DNA from: Streptomyces sp. NBC_00654 | GTDB taxonomy: Bacteria > Actinomycetota > Actinomycetes > Streptomycetales > Streptomycetaceae | Assembly: GCF_026341775.1 (NCBI RefSeq) | Contig: NZ_JAPEOB010000009.1 | Coordinates: 1-50,703, forward strand | Direction: 5' to 3' | DNA length: 50,703 nucleotides | In this document: positions 1 to 6,357 of the stretch, piece by piece | How positions within the stretch are numbered: the stretch's first letter is position 1 | Layout of the letters: each line of letters opens with the position of its first letter | Position numbers and translations under genes: made by a program | The notes under the pieces: generated by a model | The model's input: only the letters and a program-made list of their open reading frames with translations | Told to the model about the DNA's origin: nothing | Database searches by the model: none

Positions 1-11
1 AAACGCCTTCT

Positions 12-41
12 GACCAGCGGAAACGCTGGTCATTTCTTTTT
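12..41 (+). terminator. Intrinsic terminator at left edge, probably ends the tRNA transcript
   Basis: An 8-bp perfect stem GACCAGCG/CGCTGGTC (12-19 and 24-31) closes a GAAA tetraloop and is followed by a T-rich tail (32-41). This is a textbook rho-independent terminator. If the window begins just after attL, it would terminate the tRNA gene reconstituted at the left junction. That placement is an inference because the upstream host DNA is not shown. Confidence 0.75.
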
Positions 42-65
42 CCCGACCTATGCACATCGCTTTCG

Positions 66-78
66 GGCCAAGCGCCTT
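66..78. promoter_or_regulatory. Candidate integrase-binding site (left copy)
   Basis: GGCCAAGCGCCTT occurs here and again exactly at 50584-50596 near the right end. A near-copy in inverse orientation (GGCCAAGCGCTT read on the minus strand, 50677-50666) lies in the tRNA part of attR. Repeats placed just inside both ends that resemble the core are typical of tyrosine-integrase binding sites. Binding is inferred. Confidence 0.45.
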
Positions 79-105
79 GACTGTCCACGATCGTGGGCAC
101 ATGGT
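77..105 (+). promoter_or_regulatory. Candidate integrase promoter
   Basis: TTGACT at 77-82 matches the -35 consensus in five of six positions. A 17-bp spacer leads to CATGGT (100-105), a weak -10. The integrase ATG at 112 would then lie at or next to the transcription start, giving a leaderless or very short-leader mRNA; no Shine-Dalgarno sequence is visible. The palindromic operator fills the spacer. Confidence 0.35.
82..99. promoter_or_regulatory. Repressor operator O-int
   Basis: TGTCCACGATCGTGGGCA has a perfect 12-bp palindromic core (CCACGATCGTGG) and recurs at 2013-2030 (degenerate), 2082-2099 (inverse orientation) and 2128-2145 (identical). Its position inside the presumed integrase promoter, and the copies in the immunity region, indicate one regulator controlling integrase and early genes together. 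The minus-strand HTH protein at 1541-1915 is the natural candidate. Confidence 0.75.
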
Positions 106-111
106 GTTCTC

Positions 112-1086
112 ATGGCAGATGAGCGGTACAACATCGGGCCCATGGCTGCCTCTTGGCTGCGCGCCCTCAAGTCAGAGAACAAGAGTGACAACACCATTCG
201 TATCTACGCGAACGCCGTGAACTCGTTCGCGCGGTTCCTGCTCGACCAGGACGCCGGGTATCGGCCGGTCGCCGACGAGGAAGGAACACCCGGACGGCCC
301 GCGCCGTCCGAACTCGACGAGGTGCACCGCGAGCATGTGCAGGCGTACATCGCCGCCACGATCGCGCGTACGTCGCCGGCGAACGCACACCAGCACTTCC
401 GGGCGCTGAAAACCTTCTTCAACTGGCTCACGGACGAGGAAGAGATCGACCGCACCCCCATGCGGACGATGAAACCGCCGACGGTCACCGAGAACGAGGT
501 GCCCGTCATCCCCGAGGCCGACCTCGTGAAGCTGTTCCGGGCGTGCAAGGGCAAGACGTACGCCGACCGTCGAGACACGGCGATCCTGCTGCTGTTCCTC
601 GACACGGGCGTGCGGCTGTCGGAACTCACCGACCGCAAGGTCGTCGACCTCGACCTCGACCTCATGGTGCTGCGCGTCCTCGGGAAGAAGGACAAATGGC
701 GTTCAGTGCCGTTCGGCCGGACCGCGGCGACCGCCCTCGACCGGTACCTGCGGGCGGCGGCGAAGCACAAGGGCAAGGCGCTCGAAGAGGACATGTGGCT
801 GTGGTGGGGCGACCGCGGGCAGAAGATGCACCGCTTCACCATCTGGGGCGTGGGGACCATGCTCAAGCGGCGGTGCGCCGAGGCGGAGATCGACCCGATC
901 CACCCCCACCAATTCCGGCACACGTTCGCACACTTGTGGAAGGTGAACGGCGGGAACGAGGACGACCTCATGCGCATCACAGGGTGGAGTTCCCGGCAGA
1001 TGCTGTCCCGATACGCGTCGTCGGCCGGCGCCGAGCGCGCCCGCTCCGCTCACGCTCGTCTCAGCCCGGCCGACCGCCTCGGCTGA
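112..1086 (+). CDS. int: Tyrosine recombinase (phage integrase)
   Basis: This 324-residue protein has the full catalytic set of the lambda-integrase/XerD family. Arg168 lies in TGVRLSEL, a beta-hairpin lysine follows in GKKDKW (191-196), HxxRH is at 266-270 (HQFRH), and Trp292 replaces the usual His nine residues before the nucleophile Tyr301 (LSRYASS). The N-terminal 110 residues form the SAM-like core-binding domain. It should catalyse integration at the tRNA-Arg-like site whose 3' part ends the window, and excision with a directionality factor. The gene lies at the outer edge as expected for attP-linked integrases. An operator sits 13 bp before the start, so expression is probably under the immunity repressor. 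Function is secure; the start rests on the absence of a better upstream codon. Confidence 0.95.
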   Translation: MADERYNIGPMAASWLRALKSENKSDNTIRIYANAVNSFARFLLDQDAGYRPVADEEGTPGRPAPSELDEVHREHVQAYIAATIARTSPANAHQHFRALKTFFNWLTDEEEIDRTPMRTMKPPTVTENEVPVIPEADLVKLFRACKGKTYADRRDTAILLLFLDTGVRLSELTDRKVVDLDLDLMVLRVLGKKDKWRSVPFGRTAATALDRYLRAAAKHKGKALEEDMWLWWGDRGQKMHRFTIWGVGTMLKRRCAEAEIDPIHPHQFRHTFAHLWKVNGGNEDDLMRITGWSSRQMLSRYASSAGAERARSAHARLSPADRLG

Positions 1087-1097
1087 AAAACGACTGC

Positions 1098-1139
1098 GCC
1101 CCGGTGCCCGGCTCGTCGACGAGAGCCGGCTACCGGGGC
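1098..1139. terminator. Bidirectional hairpin between convergent genes
   Basis: GCCCCGGT (1098-1105) pairs with ACCGGGGC (1132-1139), with an inner CCGGCTC/GAGCCGG stem. It lies 11 bp after the integrase stop and before the end of the minus-strand gene at 1161. An A5 run at 1086-1090 gives a T-tract for minus-strand transcripts, so it can serve both directions. Confidence 0.6.
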
Positions 1140-1160
1140 GTACTTGTGCAGGGTGGGGGG

Positions 1161-1343
1161 TTAGCCTCGCTGCACTTCGAGGTTCCCGACGAGCTGTGGC
1201 ATACGGAGGCACAGGAGTGCGAGCGCCGCAGCCTCGTCGATCTGCTGGGGATCATGAGCGAGCCGGACGTACCCGCCGAAGTCGCGGTACACCACTGGCG
1301 TACCGCGGTCGAGTTCGACCTGCTCAACCCGCACATCTGTCAC
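1161..1343 (-). CDS. Small hypothetical protein downstream of the repressor
   Basis: This 60-residue frame begins at a GTG (1343-1341) preceded by AGGGGG four bases upstream, and stops with TAA at 1161. The product is acidic with two short predicted strands (VELDRGTPVVYRDFGG) and a helix (IDEAAALALLCLRMPQLV). It looks like a small adaptor or a truncated domain; no family is recognised. It lies on the same strand as the repressor, about 200 bp downstream, and converges on the integrase gene. A longer reading to 1484 is possible but its extra N-terminus lacks normal codon character. Confidence is moderate because the gene is short. Confidence 0.5.
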   Translation of the reverse strand: MTDVRVEQVELDRGTPVVYRDFGGYVRLAHDPQQIDEAAALALLCLRMPQLVGNLEVQRG

Positions 1344-1540
1344 GTGACCCCCTGTTCCCGCCGTCCGATTTACGAGCACCACAAATCGAACCGGCGTTCG
1401 ACACGCGCGAGGTCTGATCACTCTACGACGAGGCGAGCCGTAAACACAGGGCGTATCACACGCAACAGTGGGTGACCTCGTCACCAGATATATGCAAGCT
1501 AAACGCAGTTCCCGGCAGCGTCACCCGTTCGGGTGAGCGC

Positions 1541-1915
1541 TTACTTTTCGGCGTCCCACCGATCTGCTACAGCCTGCGCCTTATCGGTCGATTCGCCCTC
1601 TGCGCCGATGGCGCGAATCAGCCGCGCGGGTGCGCCGGCCGACAGCTCGGCGTCGGTGTACCCGATCACCTGCAGGTGCGCCGCCGCCGCGACGATCTCG
1701 CGGTCGAGGCCGAGGCCGATCGCGACGGCGCCGACGAGCTGCGGCGTGATGTCGTACCCCTGATCACCGATGATCTTCGCCGTAAGGCTCTTGCTCGGCG
1801 ACCATCCGGTATCCGGGTCCACAGCGACAGCGGAGAACTCGCGTGTCGACATGCGTCGGTCTCGGCCGACATGCGCCTTCACGAGTTCCGTGAGCGCGTC
1901 CCGCTGCTGTGGCAT
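1541..1915 (-). CDS. XRE-type HTH protein, probable immunity repressor
   Basis: The 124-residue product follows the layout of Streptomyces HTH repressors. An N-terminal helix (ALTELVKAH) precedes a helix-turn-helix that reads through the characteristic AVDPDTGWSPSKS segment to LTAKIIGDQG, then a helical tail (GLGLDREIVAAAAHLQVIG). The start was placed at ATG 1915-1913 because GAGAGG lies seven bases upstream; a TTG five codons earlier is possible. The gene is transcribed away from the early operon, and three palindromic operators lie between it and the first early gene (2165), with a fourth in front of the integrase. Gene position, family and operators together support a lysogeny repressor. 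DNA binding is inferred. Confidence 0.75.
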   Translation of the reverse strand: MPQQRDALTELVKAHVGRDRRMSTREFSAVAVDPDTGWSPSKSLTAKIIGDQGYDITPQLVGAVAIGLGLDREIVAAAAHLQVIGYTDAELSAGAPARLIRAIGAEGESTDKAQAVADRWDAEK

Positions 1916-2012
1916 CCCTCCGCCTCTCAAGGCTCACAAGTCCACGCCCAAAACCGGGCGAATATGCGAATTCGCAGGTCAGGGCGTACAACCTTTTTCA
2001 CTTGGCAGACAT

Positions 2013-2030
2013 TGTCCACGATCAGGGGCA
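2013..2030. promoter_or_regulatory. Degenerate operator copy O1, nearest the repressor
   Basis: TGTCCACGATCAGGGGCA keeps the left half-site perfectly and has changes in the right half compared with the other three copies. It lies about 100 bp upstream of the repressor start, in the position expected for autoregulation. The weaker match suggests lower affinity. Confidence 0.6.
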
Positions 2031-2081
2031 GCTATGGGGGCCGGGGGGGATTCCCGGCTGATTCTTAACCCCCGCATAAGC

Positions 2082-2099
2082 TGCCCACGATCGTGGACA
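2082..2099. promoter_or_regulatory. Operator O2 overlapping the early promoter
   Basis: TGCCCACGATCGTGGACA is the operator in inverse orientation with the complete 12-bp palindromic core. Its last six bases are the candidate -35 element of the early promoter, so occupancy would block RNA polymerase. Confidence 0.75.
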
Positions 2100-2122
2100 C
2101 CGCTCGAACGATGTGCTGTACT
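2094..2122 (+). promoter_or_regulatory. Candidate early promoter
   Basis: TGGACA (2094-2099) matches the -35 consensus in five of six positions. After a 17-bp spacer, TGTACT (2117-2122) matches the -10 in four of six. Transcription would begin near 2129, inside the third operator and about 36 bp before the first early gene. The promoter is thus boxed in by O2 and O3. Confidence 0.5.
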
Positions 2123-2127
2123 GGCGT

Positions 2128-2145
2128 TGTCCACGATCGTGGGCA
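2128..2145. promoter_or_regulatory. Operator O3 at the early transcription start
   Basis: TGTCCACGATCGTGGGCA is identical to the copy in front of the integrase. It sits right after the candidate -10 element and 20 bp before the ATG of the first early gene. The 46-bp spacing from O2 is compatible with cooperative or looped repressor binding. Confidence 0.75.
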
Positions 2146-2164
2146 GCAAAGCGGAGGCTCATCC

Positions 2165-2545
2165 ATGGCTCATGCCCGGCGACTGCATCTGACCGACAGG
2201 TACGTGCTGCGCGGACTGATGACATGGGCGCCGGGCGGCAGCTCACTGGATATCCGGAAGCTCGCCGACGCCGTCGGCGTCTCGAAGAGCAAGATCGGCG
2301 CGCTGCTGTCCGGTGAACGACCTTCGGTCACGGAGGACGTTGCCGACCGCATATGCGAGGTGCTCGACGTACGCCGAGACGCTCTTTTTTACGACCCACT
2401 GCCCACGCCCATGGGCGTGGGCGGTCATCCGAAGGAAGGGGCTCGAAGTGAACACGAGCGAGCGTTCGCAGCAGATGAGGTTCGCGGCCCACATGAGTTG
2501 GGCGAACACGCCGAACCGGTCGGCCCGTACCGCCGCCGCCCGTAG
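2165..2545 (+). CDS. Early HTH regulator (Cro-like position)
   Basis: The first gene of the early operon encodes a 126-residue protein with an XRE-type helix-turn-helix around residues 25-60 (KLADAVGVSKSKIGALLSGE), followed by a helix and the sequence RRDALFYDPL that usually ends such proteins. GGAGG lies seven bases before the ATG. It stands opposite the repressor across three operators, the position of lambda cro. After DPL the frame runs through a 22-bp palindrome (2401-2422) and continues about 50 residues, overlapping the next gene by 98 bp. That tail looks unlike a domain and may result from insertion of the palindrome. Confidence 0.75.
   Translation: MAHARRLHLTDRYVLRGLMTWAPGGSSLDIRKLADAVGVSKSKIGALLSGERPSVTEDVADRICEVLDVRRDALFYDPLPTPMGVGGHPKEGARSEHERAFAADEVRGPHELGEHAEPVGPYRRRP
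2401..2422. repeat. Dispersed palindrome, copy 1 (perfect, 22 bp)
   Basis: GCCCACGCCCA followed by its exact complement TGGGCGTGGGC. Related copies lie at 11690-11714, 13813-13834 and 32577-32601. All are inside genes, in linkers or near 3' ends. The function is unknown; a protein-binding site or a small inserted element are both possible. Confidence 0.7.
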
Positions 2546-2774
2546 GGCGTCGCACCACACGCGGTTCCTCGCCATGGCGCGCGAGCAGCACCCCGACGCG
2601 ACCGAGGCAGAGATCACGCAGGTCGCCGAGTCGCTGCGCAAGGCGCATTACAGCGCGCTCGCCCTCAAGTCGGCGGCCGCCCGCCGCGCGAAGAGCGAGG
2701 CCGCGAAGGAGAAGAAGCGGGCCGAGGCGCGGCAGCAGCTCGCGCAGTACCGCCCCGGCTCGGCCGCCGCCTGA
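2448..2774 (+). CDS. Small helical basic protein of the early operon
   Basis: The GTG start is chosen because GGAAGGGG lies six bases upstream. The 108-residue product is rich in Ala, Arg and Lys. A central segment (AREQHPDATEAEITQVAESL) is followed by a long charged helix (SAAARRAKSEAAKEKKRAEA), so a nucleic-acid-associated or coiled-coil role is plausible, but no family is recognised. It overlaps the 3' end of the preceding HTH gene in another frame. A 100-bp gap with GC-rich inverted repeats follows it. Confidence 0.6.
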   Translation: MNTSERSQQMRFAAHMSWANTPNRSARTAAARRASHHTRFLAMAREQHPDATEAEITQVAESLRKAHYSALALKSAAARRAKSEAAKEKKRAEARQQLAQYRPGSAAA

Positions 2775-2876
2775 CATCACCCCGGACGCAAGTCGGGGCC
2801 GACCCGGACCGGCATCCGGAACGACCCCTGTCGGCTCGCGCCCCACTCAACTACTGCAGAAAGCGAGGCGAGTGCC

Positions 2877-3230
2877 TTGAGCGCACAGCCTATCCCGCTC
2901 CGTTCCGCGAAAGCGCCGAAGATCGACCCGCAGCTCGTCGCGGTCGAGGCGGCGATCGACTACCTGATGTTGCCGACCGTGCGGCCGCCGCTCGTTCGCG
3001 AGGACGGCGTACACGTCGTCGTCGCCGACGGCGAGCAGTTCGCACAGTGGACGTACGCCCTCGGCGGCGACGTGAACCGCGCGCCCGCCCTCGACGGGGC
3101 GTCGCTGTGGACGCTGCGCACCGAGACACCGCAGCGCGCCGACGGCTCGACCGTTCGGATCCTCGTACACGTCCCCCTCGTGCACGACGAGTTCGTGCCG
3201 GCCGAGTTCCGAGGGGCGGCGTCGGCATGA
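2877..3230 (+). CDS. Hypothetical early protein, related to its downstream neighbour
   Basis: This 117-residue protein starts at TTG with a purine-rich stretch (GCGAGGCGAG) just upstream. Residues about 40-110 form a compact alternating-strand region (GVHVVVADGEQFAQWTYALG, then TVRILVHVPLV). The same pattern, strand / aromatic helix QWxxALG / strand, recurs in the C-terminal half of the next gene product (VRFVVHPRSLADWKQWMHAL). The two are probably paralogous domains. The stop overlaps the next ATG by ATGA, indicating translational coupling. Function unknown. Confidence 0.65.
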   Translation: MSAQPIPLRSAKAPKIDPQLVAVEAAIDYLMLPTVRPPLVREDGVHVVVADGEQFAQWTYALGGDVNRAPALDGASLWTLRTETPQRADGSTVRILVHVPLVHDEFVPAEFRGAASA

Positions 3231-3730
3231 CGAACACGAACATCGAACGGGCAGCCCGCGCGATCGCGGCCGCCGTCGTGCACGGCACGACGGGCGACCC
3301 CGCCCTCGAAGCGGCGCAGCAGCTCGACGAGTTGGGACTGCTCACCCGGTCGACCGACCCGTTCTCGACGCCCGGTAAGAACCGGCCCGCGCCGAGCCCG
3401 GCCGCCGTCGCCGCCCTCGCCGAGTGCGGCAAGGCGAAGCGGATCGCCGACACCGCCCGCGCGCAGATCGACGGCATGCCGGGCACGCCCGACGTGTCCT
3501 CGGTCGGCGGCGAAGTGCGGTTCGTCGTTCACCCGAGGTCACTCGCCGACTGGAAGCAGTGGATGCACGCCCTCGGCGTCGGCGATTCGCGAGCCGACTC
3601 GACCGGGGTGTCGATGACCGTCCGCTGCACGTACGGCGGTGTCCGTGCCCGCCTCGTCGGCGTCGGCGTGCCCGCGCTGTACGGCGAGCAGCTCGCCGAC
3701 CTCGGTCGCCGGATGGCGGTCCGGCCGTGA
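3227..3730 (+). CDS. Hypothetical early protein with the same domain as the preceding gene
   Basis: Begins at the ATG overlapping the previous stop (ATGA) and encodes 167 residues. The N-terminal 60 residues are helical (ERAARAIAAAVVHG, LEAAQQLDELGLLTR). The C-terminal 75 residues repeat the strand-helix-strand pattern of the upstream product, including WKQWMHALG. The GTG of the following microgene overlaps its stop. It belongs to the run of tightly coupled small early genes found in actinophages. No known function is recognised. Confidence 0.7.
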   Translation: MTNTNIERAARAIAAAVVHGTTGDPALEAAQQLDELGLLTRSTDPFSTPGKNRPAPSPAAVAALAECGKAKRIADTARAQIDGMPGTPDVSSVGGEVRFVVHPRSLADWKQWMHALGVGDSRADSTGVSMTVRCTYGGVRARLVGVGVPALYGEQLADLGRRMAVRP

Positions 3731-3813
3731 TCGACAACGTCATCAGCGCCGTGATCATCGCGCTCGTCGCGATCGCTCTGCTGCTCGCTTCTTCTGCCGG
3801 GGGTTCCCGATGA
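3727..3813 (+). CDS. 28-residue single-span membrane microprotein
   Basis: A GTG at 3727 overlaps the previous stop (GTGA), and the frame ends in a TGA that overlaps the next ATG (ATGA, 3810-3813), so both ends show coupling typical of real genes in this operon. The product is almost entirely one hydrophobic helix (VISAVIIALVAIALLLASS) with a short polar tail, that is, a one-pass inner-membrane peptide. Candidates include a superinfection or lysis-modulating peptide, but nothing in the sequence decides this. Without this gene the two flanking genes would be separated by an 80-bp gap, unusual here. Confidence 0.5.
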   Translation: MIDNVISAVIIALVAIALLLASSAGGSR

Positions 3814-4205
3814 CCAACACCAACAGGCCCGTTGACGGGCCGTACCGCATCACGACCGAGCCGATTCCGACCGGCGTAACGCTCGACGTCGAGCCGTTCG
3901 TGCAGGGCATCGTGACCGACGTCGTCGAGGCGCTGCTCACCGACCGGTTCCTCGACCGGTTCGACGGGCTCGTCGACATGCAGGCGCGTGACCCGCACCT
4001 GATCGAGCGGCCGCAAGATCTGCCGTTCGAGGGGCTCGTCGACGACCTCGTCGCCGAGGTGCGCACGAAACTGCCGGTCTACGGCCGGCAGTGCGGGCGC
4101 CTCGCCGAGCGGCTGCTGACGCTCAGCCTCGCCGGGCAGTTGCAGTCCCTCGCCGACCGCCGGGCGGCCGCCGCTCAGCGCACCGAGAGGGGCGCGGCCG
4201 CGTGA
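3810..4205 (+). CDS. Hypothetical early protein
   Basis: This 131-residue protein starts at an ATG overlapping the microgene stop. Its N-terminal MTNTN resembles that of the gene at 3227. The body is acidic and helical with a run of amphipathic helices (PFVQGIVTDVVEALLTDRFL, LVDDLVAEVRTKL) and a basic C-terminal tail. No catalytic motif or membrane segment is visible. Its stop overlaps the GTG of the next gene. No family is recognised; conserved small proteins of this kind are common between the regulator and recombination genes of actinophages. Confidence 0.7.
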   Translation: MTNTNRPVDGPYRITTEPIPTGVTLDVEPFVQGIVTDVVEALLTDRFLDRFDGLVDMQARDPHLIERPQDLPFEGLVDDLVAEVRTKLPVYGRQCGRLAERLLTLSLAGQLQSLADRRAAAAQRTERGAAA

Positions 4206-4684
4206 AGCTGACGTATCGCGACGAGTGGCGAGTGATGGTCACTCTCAAGCCTCGCCGCCCCGCCGACCTCGGGCTCACCGGCCTCGACGAACTCGCCGAG
4301 TTCGTCGCCGCGAGCGGGCCGATCACGGTCGCGGTTCTGCCGCGCCGCCTCGGCAGCCTCGGGTTCGGCGCCCTGTCCATGAGTGACAGCCTCGTGAGCC
4401 GCGACGTCGAGGGCGACTACCGGCGACGCTGCGACGAGATCGCCGCCGAGCTGCGGCAGCGCCCGCAGGTCGACGAGGTGACCGTCACCTGCAGCGAGAC
4501 GCACACGTGCTCGTACTGCCGGTTGCGGTGGGAGGTGCTCACCGCAGACGAGGCGGCCGACGACTCGACGAATCAGGACGAGCGCAGCGTCGAGGGCGAG
4601 CCCGTGTGCTGCGGCGAGGCGATCGCCGAGTTCCGTACCGAGCGGGGCATTCCGCAGCTCGCCGAGGCGGGTGAGCGCGCGTGA
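4202..4684 (+). CDS. Small cysteine-rich early protein
   Basis: The 160-residue product starts at a GTG overlapping the previous stop. The N-terminal part predicts mixed strands (WRVMVTLKPRRPADLGLTGL). The C-terminal part contains CSETHTCSYC and a later VCCGEA, cysteine spacings consistent with a zinc ribbon. A nucleic-acid or protein-binding adaptor role is likely but not shown. It is coupled by overlap to genes on both sides. The family is not recognised. Confidence 0.7.
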   Translation: MKLTYRDEWRVMVTLKPRRPADLGLTGLDELAEFVAASGPITVAVLPRRLGSLGFGALSMSDSLVSRDVEGDYRRRCDEIAAELRQRPQVDEVTVTCSETHTCSYCRLRWEVLTADEAADDSTNQDERSVEGEPVCCGEAIAEFRTERGIPQLAEAGERA

Positions 4685-4959
4685 TCCCGCTCCCCAACGC
4701 CCGCCGTGCGGCCGCCGAGTGCCTGCGCGAGTACGACCTCGACGGACTGCCCGAGTGGCGCCTCGCCGCCGACGACGACACCGGCCGGACCGAGCCGCGG
4801 TGCATCGCGCCCGTGTGCCCCGACCCGGAGCACGAGCGGGTCGACGCGAGCGTGTACTCGTGCTGCCCCGGACCGGTCGTCGAGGTCGGCGACCGCGTGC
4901 TCGCCGAGTACCTCGTCGCGCTGCTCAATGACGACCGCGGGGCGGGTGAACAGTCGTGA
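4681..4959 (+). CDS. Small cysteine-containing hypothetical protein
   Basis: Encodes 92 residues from a GTG that overlaps the preceding stop. Cysteines lie at CIAPVCPDPEH and YSCCPGP, which could bind one metal ion; the ends are helical (ARRAAAECLREYDLDG and DRVLAEYLVALLND). No family is recognised. It overlaps the next gene (GTGA at 4956-4959). Confidence 0.65.
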   Translation: MIPLPNARRAAAECLREYDLDGLPEWRLAADDDTGRTEPRCIAPVCPDPEHERVDASVYSCCPGPVVEVGDRVLAEYLVALLNDDRGAGEQS

Positions 4960-5531
4960 GCGCCCGGACCGTGATCGAGCACGCGCTGCGCGTGTACTAC
5001 GCCGACAGCCGCGACCCGCAGCACGTCGTCGAGCGGCTGCTCGCGCAGTACGACGCCGAGCGCGCGATCTCGCCGCTGTACGTCGCCGACTACGACAGCG
5101 CCCCGCTGACCTTGCACCTGACCCGCGAGGCCGCCCGCGCCGCCTGCGACGACGTCGCCGAGGTGGACGCGCACGGCCGGTATTGGGACTGGCGGACTGA
5201 AGACGGCGACGTCGATCGGCAGTTCTGGGCGCACCCCGACGACGACTCGCCCATCGGCTACACCGGCGGCGCCGTTTGGCAGATCAGCGTCGAGCCGAGT
5301 GAGAAGGACACCCGCGGCGGATCGCCGCAACAGGGCGAGTCCACTCACGAGCAACGGCACCCGCGCCCGTGCGAGTTCCCGACCGTGCTGCCGTGCCAGT
5401 GCCCGCGCCCGTCGGCGCTGCCCGAGTCGTCGTTCATCCGAGCCCGGTACCGCGCCCGCATCGGCGCGTTCTCCGCGGGCGTCAAGAACGGGCACGGCGA
5501 CGCGCACCTGTGGGTGGGTGAGCTGCGGTGA
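4956..5531 (+). CDS. Hypothetical early protein
   Basis: A 191-residue acidic protein starting at a GTG coupled to the previous stop. The N-terminal helical part (VIEHALRVYYADSRDPQHVV) is followed by an aromatic-rich middle (RYWDWRTEDGDVDRQFW) and a C-terminal section with a Cys pair (LPCQCPRP) and the basic stretch FIRARYRARIGAF. Nothing identifies a catalytic role. Its position directly before the exonuclease gene, with an overlapping stop and start, suggests co-expression with the recombination genes. Confidence 0.65.
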   Translation: MSARTVIEHALRVYYADSRDPQHVVERLLAQYDAERAISPLYVADYDSAPLTLHLTREAARAACDDVAEVDAHGRYWDWRTEDGDVDRQFWAHPDDDSPIGYTGGAVWQISVEPSEKDTRGGSPQQGESTHEQRHPRPCEFPTVLPCQCPRPSALPESSFIRARYRARIGAFSAGVKNGHGDAHLWVGELR

Positions 5532-6355
5532 CCGACCCGAAGTGGGCCGTCGCGACCGACCGGGGTCGGTACTACCAGGACCCCGCCGGGGGGCCGGACC
5601 TGATCAGCGTCACGAACGCGCTGTCGAGCATCGCGAAACCGGCGCTCGTGCCGTGGGCAGCCGGCCTTACCGCCGACGCCGTCATCGCCGACCCGATCGC
5701 GACCGCCCGGCGAGCACGGACCGAGCCGACCGCGCTGCGACGCGAACTCGTGGCGGTGTCACGGGAGTACACCGACAAGGCTCGCGACCTCGGCACGCGG
5801 GTGCACCTGCGGGCCGTGTCGCTCGTGCTGAACACGCCCTACCCGTACGACCCCGAGGTCGAGCCGTACGCGGTGCAGCTCGCCGCGTGGTTCCGGCTGT
5901 GGCGCGTCGACTTCGAGCGCGACGTGTTGGCGGTCGAGATGACTGTCATGAACCGCAAGCGCGGGTACGCCGGGACCGGCGATCTGTGGGTGTGGCTGCC
6001 GACCGGCCGGTATCGGCGGCGGCAGTTGTGGCTCATCGACTACAAGACGAGCGCGAAGAAGCCGGCGAGCACGGTCTACGACGATCAGCCGCTGCAGCTC
6101 GCCGGCCTGCGGCACGCCCCCGAGTGGCTGCTGCCGGACGACAGCAGCGAGCCGGCGCCGCGGGTGCACCGTACGGCGCTCCTGAACCTGCGGACGCGCA
6201 GTCGTCGGCTCATCGAAGTGCCGTCCGGCCGGCGTCAGTTCCGGGCGTTCCTCGGCGCTCTCGAAACCTCCCGCTACCTGCATGACGCCCCGACCTCGTA
6301 TCCGGCGGTCGACCCGCCGTGGGCGCCGGGCGCATCCGATCGAAAGGCAGCGTGA
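5528..6355 (+). CDS. PD-(D/E)XK (RecB/Cas4-like) exonuclease
   Basis: This 275-residue protein has the ordered motifs of phage RecB/Cas4-type exonucleases: SVTNAL near residue 27, a histidine in GTRVH (93), an acidic residue in LAVEMTV (137), Asp152 in YAGTGDLW, Asp171-Tyr-Lys173 in LIDYKTS, and Gln190 in the QxxQL-like helix. These build the metal-dependent nuclease centre that resects double-stranded DNA ends. It should prepare 3' ends for homologous recombination or process concatemers. A Gp3-like protein follows and no recognisable RecT annealase is adjacent. The start overlaps the preceding gene by four bases. The fold assignment is strong; polarity and partner are inferred. Confidence 0.85.
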   Translation: MTDPKWAVATDRGRYYQDPAGGPDLISVTNALSSIAKPALVPWAAGLTADAVIADPIATARRARTEPTALRRELVAVSREYTDKARDLGTRVHLRAVSLVLNTPYPYDPEVEPYAVQLAAWFRLWRVDFERDVLAVEMTVMNRKRGYAGTGDLWVWLPTGRYRRRQLWLIDYKTSAKKPASTVYDDQPLQLAGLRHAPEWLLPDDSSEPAPRVHRTALLNLRTRSRRLIEVPSGRRQFRAFLGALETSRYLHDAPTSYPAVDPPWAPGASDRKAA

Positions 6356-6357
6356 CC

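Noticed and set aside
543..1475. 310-codon plus-strand frame overlapping the integrase
   Set aside because: Lies in another frame of the integrase, is Arg/Gly/Pro-rich and runs through the terminator hairpin; an artefact of GC bias.
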